A stretch of DNA of 59,047 bases, taken from NCBI GenBank assembly GCA_020849895.1, contig JADZFN010000014.1, positions 1 to 59,047 on the forward strand. The letters are read 5' to 3'. Below, in pieces: positions 7,999 to 16,165 of the stretch. A program made the translations under genes and the position numbers. Position 1 is the stretch's first letter, and every line of letters begins with the position of its first letter. This DNA comes from Verrucomicrobiia bacterium (GTDB lineage: Bacteria > Verrucomicrobiota > Verrucomicrobiia > JABWAM01). The notes below the pieces were generated by a model. That model saw only the letters and a program-made list of their open reading frames with translations. It was not told the origin of the DNA and did no database searches.

Positions 7999-8778
7999 AT
8001 GAAAACAACCCCCTCGTCCCGTTTCCTCGCTGCACTCGGCGTGTTGGCGTTTGCGATCTCGGCGCCGTTTGGCAAGGCCGTCTTGCTTGATTGGAGCTCG
8101 GTCACTTGGACCCCCGGCTCCCTGACGGAGTCCTTCAACATCGATCCCTCCAATCCAGGGAACGACATCACCATCACCATCACCGGAGACACCTCGAAGT
8201 TCAACCTCGGGTATCCGGTGACTGCAGCCGTTCCCTTCACCGGCGGTCTTGCCGCCGACGCCTTGCAGAACATTCTGACCTTCGACAACAACCTTCAGTC
8301 CATCACCTATACGGTGGACTTCCATTATGCCTCCGGAGTCACGGATGTATCGTTCGCGTTGTTCGACATTGACGCGGGCGTCGCGGACGTCAATCAACCC
8401 ATTGATCAGGTCCGCAGCAACGTGGCGACTCTGACGGACAGCTCGACCATGGGGCCGACCAGCCTCACCGGCTCGATTGACAACACCGTCTCGGGGTCGG
8501 GCCTAAGCCAGGTTGTCACCGGCACGGCCCCCGCTCCGAACAGCACGGCAGACGGCAACGCGGCGTTTCAGTATAACGGCGCTGCGCTGAACCAGTTCGT
8601 GTTCACGTTCGGCAACGACGCGGCCGCCTACGGCAGCGGTTTGGCGCAGGGCTTCGCCCTTGGCAACATCAACTTCACGCCGGTTCCCGAAGCGGGCACG
8701 GTGGTCGCTTGCGCAGTCGCCGGCCTGATCGGGATCTGGGGCCTGCGCCGCATGCGCCGCGCTTCGGCCGCAGCTTAA
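7999..8778 (+). CDS. PEP-CTERM-sorted secreted protein
   Basis: This 259-residue exported protein has an N-terminal signal peptide (MKTTPSSRFLAALGVLAFA, cleavage after about residue 26) and a beta-rich Ser/Thr/Asn body. It ends in a textbook PEP-CTERM tail: the VPEAGT motif, a hydrophobic helix (VVACAVAGLIGIWGL) and a basic cluster (RRMRR). Such tails are cleaved and probably anchored by an exosortase, often in bacteria that make exopolysaccharide. No exosortase gene lies in this window; the polysaccharide-export genes at 26777-31500 are a plausible functional partner. The body matches no family I recognise. It is a single-gene unit, with its own promoter and terminator. Confidence 0.88.
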   Translation: MKTTPSSRFLAALGVLAFAISAPFGKAVLLDWSSVTWTPGSLTESFNIDPSNPGNDITITITGDTSKFNLGYPVTAAVPFTGGLAADALQNILTFDNNLQSITYTVDFHYASGVTDVSFALFDIDAGVADVNQPIDQVRSNVATLTDSSTMGPTSLTGSIDNTVSGSGLSQVVTGTAPAPNSTADGNAAFQYNGAALNQFVFTFGNDAAAYGSGLAQGFALGNINFTPVPEAGTVVACAVAGLIGIWGLRRMRRASAAA

Positions 8779-8805
8779 CTCTTCAACTCCACGAGGGGTT
8801 GTACG

Positions 8806-8842
8806 CGACCCCCGCGGCTCCGGCCGCGGGGGTCGTTTTTTT
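8806..8842 (+). terminator. Rho-independent terminator of the PEP-CTERM gene
   Basis: A perfect 13 bp stem (8806-8818 with 8823-8835) closed by a TCCG tetraloop is followed by seven T residues (8836-8842). It starts 27 bases after the stop codon of the PEP-CTERM gene. Confidence 0.93.
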
Positions 8843-8987
8843 GGGGAAGAGCCGACGGGCCTGGCTGCATGGAACGAACCGTGGAATTGGATCCCTCGAG
8901 GTTTTTCGACTCATAAAAAACAAACGGCCATCGGCTTCCACCTCAACTGATCTCGCGTTTCAAATCTTGAGGGGCGCGTCCCGAGGC

Positions 8988-9016
8988 TTGACGCTGCCGC
9001 GCTGACGCGGCGAAAT
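8988..9016 (+). promoter_or_regulatory. Putative leaderless promoter of mqnA
   Basis: TTGACG (8988-8993) is followed after 17 bases by CGAAAT (9011-9016). Six bases later comes the GTG start codon at 9023, the same geometry as at the PEP-CTERM gene. Confidence 0.45.
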
Positions 9017-9022
9017 TCCCGT

Positions 9023-9793
9023 GTGGAAACCGTTTCTCCGCTCCGCATCGGCGCCGTCCCGTTTCTCAACGCTCGCCCGCATCTCCATGGCCTTGAGGAG
9101 GAGGCGGTCTATGAGCTCCCCGCGCGCCTCGCAGAACGCCTTCGCGCGGGCGAGCTCGACGTCGCCCTCGCCCCCGTCGCTGCATTTCTGGGCGAACCAC
9201 GCTTCGGCCTGCTCGACGGAATCGCGATCGCCTGCCGCGGCGAGGTGCGCAGCGTCTACCTCGCTCACCGCGGCCCGCTCGCCGACGCGCGCACGGTCGC
9301 CTTCGAGGCGGACTCGCGATCTTCCTCGCTCCTGCTCCGCCTCGCCCTCGACGCGTTCCTCGGTCTCGAAGGGAAATGGACGCCTGCCGCCGATGCGCGC
9401 GCCGCCGACGCGCGGCTCTGGTTCGGCGACTCCGCCCTTCGCGCGCGCGCGCGATTCCTCGCCGACGGCTGGCGCCTCCTCGATCTCGGCGAACTGTGGC
9501 ACCGTCAGACGGGGTTGCCCTTCGTGTTCGCGGGCTGGATCGTCGCCCCCGGTGCGGACCCCACGCGTTTCGCGAAGCGCCTTCACGTCGCGCTCGCGTC
9601 AGGGATCGCCGCTCGGGACACGATCGCCGAACGGCAGGACGTGACGCCACCTGAAGAAGCGCGCGATTACCTCCGCCGCTGCGTCCGCTACGAACTCGGG
9701 CCTGACGAAAAGCGCGGCCTCGAAGAGTTCCGGTCGCTCTGCGCGAAACGCGGGTTCATCCCCGATTCTCCAGGCCCCACCATCGTCGGTTGA
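9023..9793 (+). CDS. mqnA: Chorismate dehydratase MqnA-like (futalosine menaquinone pathway)
   Basis: This 256-residue protein belongs to the periplasmic-binding-fold menaquinone family. MqnA dehydrates chorismate to 3-enolpyruvylbenzoate, the first committed step of the futalosine route. The N-terminal motif IGAVPFLNARPHLHGL is characteristic, and the ELDVALAPVAAFL segment forms the family's substrate cleft. Length is close to the usual 260-280. The start is GTG at 9023, with no Shine-Dalgarno sequence but a promoter placed for leaderless reading. MqnD shares the fold, but the N-terminal motif favours MqnA. The other futalosine genes are not in the window. Confidence 0.8.
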   Translation: METVSPLRIGAVPFLNARPHLHGLEEEAVYELPARLAERLRAGELDVALAPVAAFLGEPRFGLLDGIAIACRGEVRSVYLAHRGPLADARTVAFEADSRSSSLLLRLALDAFLGLEGKWTPAADARAADARLWFGDSALRARARFLADGWRLLDLGELWHRQTGLPFVFAGWIVAPGADPTRFAKRLHVALASGIAARDTIAERQDVTPPEEARDYLRRCVRYELGPDEKRGLEEFRSLCAKRGFIPDSPGPTIVG

Positions 9794-9946
9794 AAAATAT
9801 CCATCTCCGCAAGACCGCAAAGGACGGCAGCCCCGGATGAATCACACACGTCAAAGGAAGAACTCGACCTCCGCACGACGGATGTTGCCGCGGCGCCTTC
9901 CGCCTTTCCTCAACCACGTTTCCTCCGCCACTGATCCTCTCTCTCC

Positions 9947-11302
9947 ATGGCGCTGATCCCCGGCCAGACGATCGTGTACAGTGTCACCGAGGTGACGCGA
10001 CGGATCCGTGCGACTCTCGAACGCGCGGTCGGCGCCGTTTGGATCGAGGGTGAAGTCTCGAACATCAACTACCACGCGAGCGGCCACGTCTATCTCACGC
10101 TCAAGGACTCCGGCGCTCAGATTTCCGCGGTGATGTTCCGCGGCGAAGCTGCACGCGTGCGGTTCCGACTCAAGGACGGTCTCCAGGTGCGCGTCTTCGG
10201 ACGGATCACCGTCTACGAAAAACGGGGCAACTATCAGATCCTCCTCGAACACGTCGAACCCGCCGGTTTGGGCAGCCTCCAGGCCGCCTTCGAAGCGCTC
10301 AAGCGCAAGCTTGAGGCCGAAGGAATCTTCGATCCGAAGCGCAAACGCCCGATTCCACCCTTCCCGCGCGCGGTGGGGGTCATCACCTCGACCGATGGCG
10401 CGGCCTTGCGCGACTTCGAGCAGGTCCTTCACCGCCGCTTTCCAGGCCTGCGTGTCCTCGTGGCGCCGACGAAAGTCCAGGGCGAAGGCGCCGCCGCCGG
10501 CATCGCCGCAGCGATCGGCCTGCTCAACGCCGCCTCCGCCGCCGAACTCATTCCGCCCGTGGACGTCATCGCCGTGATTCGCGGAGGCGGCTCGATCGAA
10601 GACCTCTGGGCGTTCAACGAGGAGGTCGTCGCCCGGGCCGTGGCGAAATCCAGGATCCCTGTGATCTCGGGTGTCGGACACGAAACCGACTTCACCATCT
10701 GCGACTTCGCCGCCGACGCCCGCGCCCCGACACCGAGCGCCGCCGCCGAGATGGTCATCCGCCCGCGGGACGAATTCCTCGACGACGTGGCCGAGCGTTC
10801 GATCCGCCTCGACGATACGGTGCGACTGGCGGTCTCCGGGTTGCGGAGGCGCCTCGTCGAGCTGCGCGACGCGCTCCGCACGCGCGAGCCGCGCCGGATG
10901 ATCCGCGAATGGCGACAGCGCCTCGACGAGGCGACGACGAGCTTGCGCGCCTCGAGTCTGAGCGGCCTCCGTGGCGCAAGGAGTCGTTGGGACGCCGCGC
11001 ACGAGCGCCTCCGGGAGAAGAATCCTCTCGTGCGCGTCGCGCGGCGGCGGGCGGATTTTTCGGCGGTCGCGGAACGCCGCGTCCGCGCCGTGGGGGACGG
11101 CCTTCGGCACGCGCAACACCGTTGGGATCTCGCGGAGCGGCGCCTCGGCTTGCTCAGCCCGACCGCGACCCTGAAGCGCGGCTACTCGATCACGCTCGAC
11201 GACGCGAGCGGGGCGATCCTCCGCTCCGTGGCCGCAGTCCGCCGGGGCCAGCGCCTCCGCACCCAACTCTCCGACGGCGAAGTCAAGAGCACCGCAGAGT
11301 GA
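9947..11302 (+). CDS. xseA: Exodeoxyribonuclease VII large subunit
   Basis: This 451-residue protein is the catalytic subunit of the nuclease that degrades single-stranded DNA to oligonucleotides in repair. The N-terminal OB-fold is visible (WIEGEVSNINYHASGHVYLTLKD), followed by the catalytic domain with AVGVITSTDGAALRD, VIRGGGSIEDLWAFNEE and SGVGHETDFTICDFAADARAPTPSAAAE. All of these are hallmarks of XseA. The C-terminal part is a long Arg-rich coiled coil that in the family binds many copies of the small subunit. It ends with LKRGYSIT and a small beta domain. xseB is not adjacent. Confidence 0.96.
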   Translation: MALIPGQTIVYSVTEVTRRIRATLERAVGAVWIEGEVSNINYHASGHVYLTLKDSGAQISAVMFRGEAARVRFRLKDGLQVRVFGRITVYEKRGNYQILLEHVEPAGLGSLQAAFEALKRKLEAEGIFDPKRKRPIPPFPRAVGVITSTDGAALRDFEQVLHRRFPGLRVLVAPTKVQGEGAAAGIAAAIGLLNAASAAELIPPVDVIAVIRGGGSIEDLWAFNEEVVARAVAKSRIPVISGVGHETDFTICDFAADARAPTPSAAAEMVIRPRDEFLDDVAERSIRLDDTVRLAVSGLRRRLVELRDALRTREPRRMIREWRQRLDEATTSLRASSLSGLRGARSRWDAAHERLREKNPLVRVARRRADFSAVAERRVRAVGDGLRHAQHRWDLAERRLGLLSPTATLKRGYSITLDDASGAILRSVAAVRRGQRLRTQLSDGEVKSTAE

Positions 11303-11439
11303 TCTCCGTCGCTCTTGAAGGTCGCAATTGGGCGACTCGCGCAGTCTTTGTCGCAAACGGCGAAACGAAGCGAGAGAACGAAAGGAGATGCAAGAGAGGA
11401 GGCCGTGGAGGAAACGAATTTTCGATCGGCATTTTCCTC

Positions 11440-12297
11440 TCATCCGAAACGGCGCAGGTATTTAAGCGCTATTTCGAAGTCTTTGGGGAGCGGGGCGCGA
11501 ATCGTCAGCGGCTCGCCCGTAACGGGGTGAGGCAGCTCGAGCGACTCGGCGTGGAGCGCCGCACGCGCAAGGAGCGGGCGTTCTTCCGCATCCTTCTTGA
11601 ATTTGTAGCCTGACTTCAATTTCGAAAGCAGGAGCGGCTGCCCATCCGCGTAGAGCGGATCGGCGAGAAGCGGGCAACCCACCGACGCGAGGTGAAGGCG
11701 CACCTGATGGGTACGCCCCGTTTTCGGGAAAGCCTCGATCAGAGATCCGCTCCGCCATTTTTCCAGCGCGCGAAGCTCCGTTGCCGCCGGCCGGCCGTAG
11801 CGGAGGCTCAGGCGCATCCTGCCGGGGCGCGACGGGTCCGAGGCGATGGGACGGTCCACGGTCATCTCGTCCCGCGGCAAACGCCCACGGACAAGCGCGA
11901 GGTAGCGCTTGCGGACTTTCCCCTCGGCAAACAGCCGCGCCGCGCGCGTGAGCGGTTCCCGCGCCTTCGCAAACAAAATTACGCCGGTGGTTTCCCGGTC
12001 GAGGCGATGGACGTTGAAGGCTTCCGGACCGTAACGGACCTGCGCAAGGGCGACAAGGTGCGTCGCCTCCTTGTCCCAACGGTCGGGCGCGGAGAGGAGG
12101 CCTGAAGGCTTGTCGAACGCGAGCAGGTGCTCGTCCTCGAAGAGGACCGGCGGGAGATCGGAAACAGAGGAGGCGGCCACGGCACGACTCTGGCGTGGCG
12201 ACAGACGCCCGTCGAGTTCGGAACCTCGATCTCCGCGCCGGGGCGCTTCGCTGTCCGTCGAGGGTGCGCGCTTGCGGCCTCCTCGCGGGGAAGCCAT
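11440..12297 (-). CDS. RluA-family pseudouridine synthase
   Basis: This 285-residue enzyme should isomerise uridine to pseudouridine in rRNA or tRNA. The catalytic block VHRLDRETTGVILFAK contains the active-site aspartate. PKTGRTHQVRLHLAS and HPLL-like LLADPLYADG are the other family signatures. The frame is open to 12582, but that would overlap the divergent ribB gene. The ATG at 12297 is chosen because it leaves a short basic N-terminal tail and only 9 bases between divergent starts. There is no S4 domain, so it resembles the RluA/TruC/RluC-short group. The exact target base is not predictable. Confidence 0.88.
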   Translation of the reverse strand: MASPRGGRKRAPSTDSEAPRRGDRGSELDGRLSPRQSRAVAASSVSDLPPVLFEDEHLLAFDKPSGLLSAPDRWDKEATHLVALAQVRYGPEAFNVHRLDRETTGVILFAKAREPLTRAARLFAEGKVRKRYLALVRGRLPRDEMTVDRPIASDPSRPGRMRLSLRYGRPAATELRALEKWRSGSLIEAFPKTGRTHQVRLHLASVGCPLLADPLYADGQPLLLSKLKSGYKFKKDAEERPLLARAALHAESLELPHPVTGEPLTIRAPLPKDFEIALKYLRRFG

Positions 12298-12306
12298 GAT
12301 GCAGCG

Positions 12307-13437
12307 ATGGCCGTGGTCCAAAAAAATGCGTCGAAACGACTCCTCTTCGATCCCATCGAGGCGATCGTAGCCGACCTGCGACGGGGACGCATGGTGGTCG
12401 TCACGGACGCGACGAACCGCGAGAATGAAGGCGACCTCGTGATGGCGGCGGCAAAAACCACTCCGAAGGCGATCAACTTCATGGCACGGCATGGCCGCGG
12501 ATTGATCTGCGTCCCCGCCACCGCCGAGAGGCTGGCCGCCCTCGGAATCGCGCGAATGACCTCGGACAACCGCGAGGCGCACCGCACGGAGTTCATGGTG
12601 TCCGTGGACGCGCGCGAGGACATCACCACGGGGATCAGCGCGCAGGATCGCGCGCGAACGATCCGCCTGATGGCGCGCCTGCGCCCGCGTGCGCGGGATT
12701 TAGTTCAGCCGGGCCACGTCTTCCCGTTGCGCGCGCGTCCGGGGGGCGTGCTTCAACGCGCCGGCCATACGGAAGCGGTGGTGGACCTCGTTCGCCTGGC
12801 CGGACTGCCTCCGGTGGGGGTGCTCTGCGAAATCATGAACCCGGACGGCTCGATGGCGCGGCAGCCGCAGCTCCGGCGCTTCTGTCGCCGCCACCGCCTG
12901 AAGCTGTGCCGCATCGAGGATCTCATCGCTTACCGCCATATGCGGGAACATCACGTGGAGAAAACAGAGGAAGCGGATCTCCCGACGCCCTGGGGCGTCT
13001 TCCGCCTCCACGTCTTCCGCTCGCGGCTCGATGGGCGGCGCCACCTCGCCCTGGCGCTGGGGCGGATTGATCCCGCCTCTCCCGTCCTCACACGCGTCCA
13101 CGCCGAATGCGTGGCTTCAGACGTTTTTCAATCCGCAGAGTTCGGATCTCCTTCTTCGGTGGCAGACAGCCTGAAGGCGATTCGGGAGGAAGGATCGGGA
13201 CTGTTGCTCTACATGCGCCATGAGGGCTGGAGCTCCACCATGCTGGATTCCTCGGGCCGGGTCCGAGCGCCGCACCTCCGGGAATACGGGCTCGGCGCAC
13301 AAATTCTCGCGCAGCTCGGCGTTCGTCGCATCCGTCTGCTCACCAACCATCCGCATCGCCTCGTCGGGCTCAGCGGATTCGGCCTCGAGATCGTGGGCCG
13401 GGTTCCTCTGAAGCCCGGATCGAGCAAGACGCGATGA
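12307..13437 (+). CDS. ribB: 3,4-dihydroxy-2-butanone 4-phosphate synthase fused to a degenerate GTP cyclohydrolase II domain (RibBX-like)
   Basis: The N-terminal 200 residues form an intact RibB domain with NRENEGDLVMAA and the catalytic RAGHTEAVVDLVRLAG. It makes the four-carbon precursor of riboflavin from ribulose 5-phosphate. The C-terminal half is clearly a RibA fold (ending YGLGAQILAQLGVRRIRLLTN). However, the zinc motif keeps only the first cysteine (VHAECVASD), with AEFGS where CDCG should be. The GTP-binding QEGRGIGL stretch is replaced by HEGWSSTML, and a segment downstream is missing. The cyclohydrolase reaction is therefore probably lost. The ATG at 12307 is chosen over in-frame upstream codons that lie in the divergent gene. 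Its stop overlaps the start of ribH. Confidence 0.9.
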   Translation: MAVVQKNASKRLLFDPIEAIVADLRRGRMVVVTDATNRENEGDLVMAAAKTTPKAINFMARHGRGLICVPATAERLAALGIARMTSDNREAHRTEFMVSVDAREDITTGISAQDRARTIRLMARLRPRARDLVQPGHVFPLRARPGGVLQRAGHTEAVVDLVRLAGLPPVGVLCEIMNPDGSMARQPQLRRFCRRHRLKLCRIEDLIAYRHMREHHVEKTEEADLPTPWGVFRLHVFRSRLDGRRHLALALGRIDPASPVLTRVHAECVASDVFQSAEFGSPSSVADSLKAIREEGSGLLLYMRHEGWSSTMLDSSGRVRAPHLREYGLGAQILAQLGVRRIRLLTNHPHRLVGLSGFGLEIVGRVPLKPGSSKTR

Positions 13438-13916
13438 AACCGAAGCCGACCGATCTCACGACCGTTTTCGCCTCCGTCTCCAGGACGCGCGTTGCACGTT
13501 TGCGGATCGGAGTGATCGCCGCGCGTTACAACCGCGCGCTGGCCGACGCCCTGCTCACGAACACCCTTCGGACCCTCGCGCGCCTCGGCGCGCGTCGCGT
13601 CGAGGTGCGCCGCGTTCCCGGCGCCTACGAGATTCCCGTGTTCGCAGCGCGCATGGCCCAATCGAAAAAATTCGACGCGCTGATCGCGCTCGGGATCGTC
13701 CTGCAGGGAGGCACGACGCACGCCGAGCACATCGCCGCCGCCGCCGCGGTGAACCTCCAGCGGATCGCCGTGGAGACCGGCGTGCCGGTCATCCACCAGG
13801 TGCTCACCCCGCGCACGGCGCGCGACGCGCGCGCGCGCGTCCGCCTCCGCGGGGAGGAAGCCGCGCACGCGGCCCTCGAGATGGGCGAGGCCATGAACCG
13901 GGTGAAACGGCCATGA
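13434..13916 (+). CDS. ribH: 6,7-dimethyl-8-ribityllumazine synthase
   Basis: This 160-residue protein condenses the RibB product with the ribitylamino-uracil to form lumazine, the penultimate step to riboflavin. RIGVIAARYNRALADALL, VPGAYEIPVFAARMA and IALGIVLQGGTTHAEHI (with the conserved His) match the family order. GVPVIHQVLTPRTARDARARV replaces the more usual GVLTT segment. Its ATG overlaps the ribB stop and its own stop overlaps nusB, so translation is probably coupled throughout. Confidence 0.92.
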   Translation: MKPKPTDLTTVFASVSRTRVARLRIGVIAARYNRALADALLTNTLRTLARLGARRVEVRRVPGAYEIPVFAARMAQSKKFDALIALGIVLQGGTTHAEHIAAAAAVNLQRIAVETGVPVIHQVLTPRTARDARARVRLRGEEAAHAALEMGEAMNRVKRP

Positions 13917-14362
13917 ACCTTCGCCGTCAGGCCCGGGAAATCGCGATTCAGTACCTTTACCGTTGCGACCTCGCGGGGACGGAGGACCTCCCGGTCGAGG
14001 AAGAGATCTCCGCGCTCCCGACCGCGGGGCAGCACGCCGCGGCCGCGCGCCCGTTCGCGGCGGAGCTCGCGCGCGGCGTGATCGCGCGACGCGAACTTCT
14101 GGACGAAAAGATCCGCCATTACGCCCAGAACTGGAGCCTCGAACGCATCGCGGCGGTGGACCGCGCGATCCTTCGCCTCGCGATCTACGAGCTGCTCTTT
14201 CGCGACGACATCCCGCCGGTGGTCTCGATCAATGAGGCGATTGATCTCGCGAAAAACTATTCGACTGCGGACTCGGGGCGTTTCGTGAACGGAATTCTGG
14301 ACCGCGTCAAGTTCGAGCTGAAACGCCCGCTGCGCACGCCGGCCGGCACGCCTCCCGCATGA
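13913..14362 (+). CDS. nusB: Transcription antitermination factor NusB
   Basis: This 149-residue all-helical RNA-binding protein pairs with NusE (S10) at boxA to support rRNA antitermination. The opening LRRQAREIAIQYLYRCDL and the C-terminal block ISINEAIDLAKNYSTADSGRFVNGILDRV (here beginning VSIN) are diagnostic. The ribH-nusB order with ATGA overlaps is common in bacteria. A long linker between the first two helices is GC-rich and variable. Confidence 0.95.
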   Translation: MNLRRQAREIAIQYLYRCDLAGTEDLPVEEEISALPTAGQHAAAARPFAAELARGVIARRELLDEKIRHYAQNWSLERIAAVDRAILRLAIYELLFRDDIPPVVSINEAIDLAKNYSTADSGRFVNGILDRVKFELKRPLRTPAGTPPA

Positions 14363-15228
14363 AGGCCGACCTCCACCTGCACACCTGGTGCTCCGACGGA
14401 ACCGAGTCGTCGGCGGAGATGGTCGCGCGCGCCGCGCACTTGGGATTTGGCGCGGTCGGGATCACGGACCACGACACCGTGGAGGGAATCCCCGAGGCGT
14501 TGGAGGCGGGTCGCCGCCATGGCGTGACCGTCGTCCCCGGCGTGGAAATGACGTCCCGCCTTGGGGCAACCGAACTGCATCTGCTGCTCTATTTCAATCC
14601 CTCTTGCCGTCCGGGCACGGGCTGGCAGCACCCCGACCTGCTGGCCGAACTCGCGCGACAGGGCGCGCGCCGCGCGGATCGCGTGCGCGGGATCGCGCGG
14701 CGGTTGAGTGAGCTCGGCGTGGCGGTGTCGGCGGAGGAAATCCTCCGCCTCGCCGCGCGCCCGGGGCGGGAGGAGGGCGATCCCGCCGCGGTGGGTCGCC
14801 CTCATGTCGCGCGCGCGCTAGTCGCGGCCGGCGCAGCGTCTTCGATTGACGACGCGTTCCGGCGCTACCTCCGGCGAGGCGCACCAGCCTTTGTGGACAA
14901 GGAGCGGACAGAGGTTTCCTCCGTTCTTGCGCTAGCGCGTCGGATCGGTGGAGTTTCCGTGCTGGCCCATCCGGGGATCGCGCGAAACGAGTCCCTGCCC
15001 GAGGAACTCCGACGGCTCGGCGTGGACGGAATCGAGGCGATCCACTCGCGCCACCCCCGGGCCGCGCGGGAGCGCTATCTCCGTTTTGCAATGGAACACG
15101 GATTGCTTGTGACCGGAGGCTCCGACTGCCACGGCAACCTCAAGGGGGAATCCCTGCTGGGCATCGTCGAGTTCTCGGGAAAAGAGCTCGGCCGCTTTCT
15201 GGAGCGCGTGCGCGCCCTGCCTTGCTGA
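14359..15228 (+). CDS. PHP-domain phosphoesterase (RNase AM/YciV-like)
   Basis: This 289-residue metal-dependent phosphoesterase begins MKADLHLHTWCSDGTES, with the first two metal-binding histidines of the PHP family. GITDHDTVEG, LPGVEM-like VVPGVEMTS, the SVLAHPGIAR histidine and the final GGSDCHGN motif complete the trinuclear site. Close relatives act as 5'-3' exoribonucleases on 5S rRNA or as 3',5'-bisphosphate nucleotidases. The gene starts inside the nusB stop and ends 3 bases before ftsY, so it belongs to the same operon. Confidence 0.88.
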   Translation: MKADLHLHTWCSDGTESSAEMVARAAHLGFGAVGITDHDTVEGIPEALEAGRRHGVTVVPGVEMTSRLGATELHLLLYFNPSCRPGTGWQHPDLLAELARQGARRADRVRGIARRLSELGVAVSAEEILRLAARPGREEGDPAAVGRPHVARALVAAGAASSIDDAFRRYLRRGAPAFVDKERTEVSSVLALARRIGGVSVLAHPGIARNESLPEELRRLGVDGIEAIHSRHPRAARERYLRFAMEHGLLVTGGSDCHGNLKGESLLGIVEFSGKELGRFLERVRALPC

Positions 15229-15231
15229 CGC

Positions 15232-16155
15232 ATGAGCCTCCTCGAACGTTTCAAAATCAGCCTCGCAAAGACGCGCGCGACGATCACGGCGACGTTCGTC
15301 TCTCCGCGCTGGGAGGCTGCGGAAATGGAGCGCGCGCTCGTCGCCGCCGATTTCGGCCCCCGCCTTGCGGCCGAACTCGTCGAGCGGGTCCGCGAGGACC
15401 TCGCTCTCAGGCCCCGGGCGACACGCGAGGAGGCATTCGCCGCCGCGCACGCGCGAATCGTCGCCCTGTTGCGCGACGGGCCGTCAAGCCCGCCTCCACC
15501 ACGGGAAGGAACGGAGGTCTGGCTTTTGGTCGGAGTGAACGGCGCGGGAAAAACGACAACGCTCGCCAAGCTCGCCGCCCGCCTCCGCGGCGACGGCGGG
15601 CGCGTGCTTCTCGCCGCGGGAGACACCTTCCGCGCCGCCGCCGTGGAACAGTTGAAAGCCTGGGGCGAAAGGCTCGGGATCGAGACGGTTGCAGGCGCCC
15701 CCGGCGCCGACCCCGCGGCGGTGGCGCACGACGCGGTGCGGCGCGCCGTCGCGGGAGGATTCCGCCACCTGCTCGTGGACACCGCGGGCCGTCAGCACAC
15801 GCGCCACAACCTGATGCAGGAGTTGATCAAGATCCGGCGCGTCATCGGGAAGGTTCTTCCCGGCGCGCCGCACGAAACGCTTCTCGTCATGGACGCCCCC
15901 ACGGGGATGAACGGAATCGCACAGGCCCGGGAGTTTCATGCCGCCGTCGGACTCACAGGAGTCGTCGTCACCAAGCTCGACGGAACCGCCCGAGGAGGAG
16001 TCGTCGTCGCGATCTGCAAGGAAACCGGCGTGCCAATCCGGTTCGTCGGGATGGGGGAAAAAGTTGAGGATCTTGATGTTTTTGACGCGGCGAATTACGC
16101 GGATGCCCTGTTGCCTTCGGCGTCCGACGGAGGCCGCCCGACGGCGCGTTCCTGA
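15232..16155 (+). CDS. ftsY: Signal recognition particle receptor FtsY (NG domain only)
   Basis: This 307-residue GTPase docks SRP-bound ribosomes at the membrane. The N domain is followed by the P loop GVNGAGKTTTLAKLA (about residues 101-115), the AGDTFRAAAVEQL insertion-box segment, the DTAGRQHTRHNLM G3 region and VTKLDGTARGG (G4). There is no long acidic A domain at the N terminus, so membrane contact must rely on the short amphipathic start. It closes the rib-nusB operon and converges with the next gene. Confidence 0.95.
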   Translation: MSLLERFKISLAKTRATITATFVSPRWEAAEMERALVAADFGPRLAAELVERVREDLALRPRATREEAFAAAHARIVALLRDGPSSPPPPREGTEVWLLVGVNGAGKTTTLAKLAARLRGDGGRVLLAAGDTFRAAAVEQLKAWGERLGIETVAGAPGADPAAVAHDAVRRAVAGGFRHLLVDTAGRQHTRHNLMQELIKIRRVIGKVLPGAPHETLLVMDAPTGMNGIAQAREFHAAVGLTGVVVTKLDGTARGGVVVAICKETGVPIRFVGMGEKVEDLDVFDAANYADALLPSASDGGRPTARS

Positions 16156-16165
16156 GTCGCGATGG

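Noticed and set aside
8091..8372. Plus-strand frame with a run of histidines
   Set aside because: It is an alternative frame of the PEP-CTERM gene; the His run comes from an ATCACC repeat coding Ile-Thr in the real frame.
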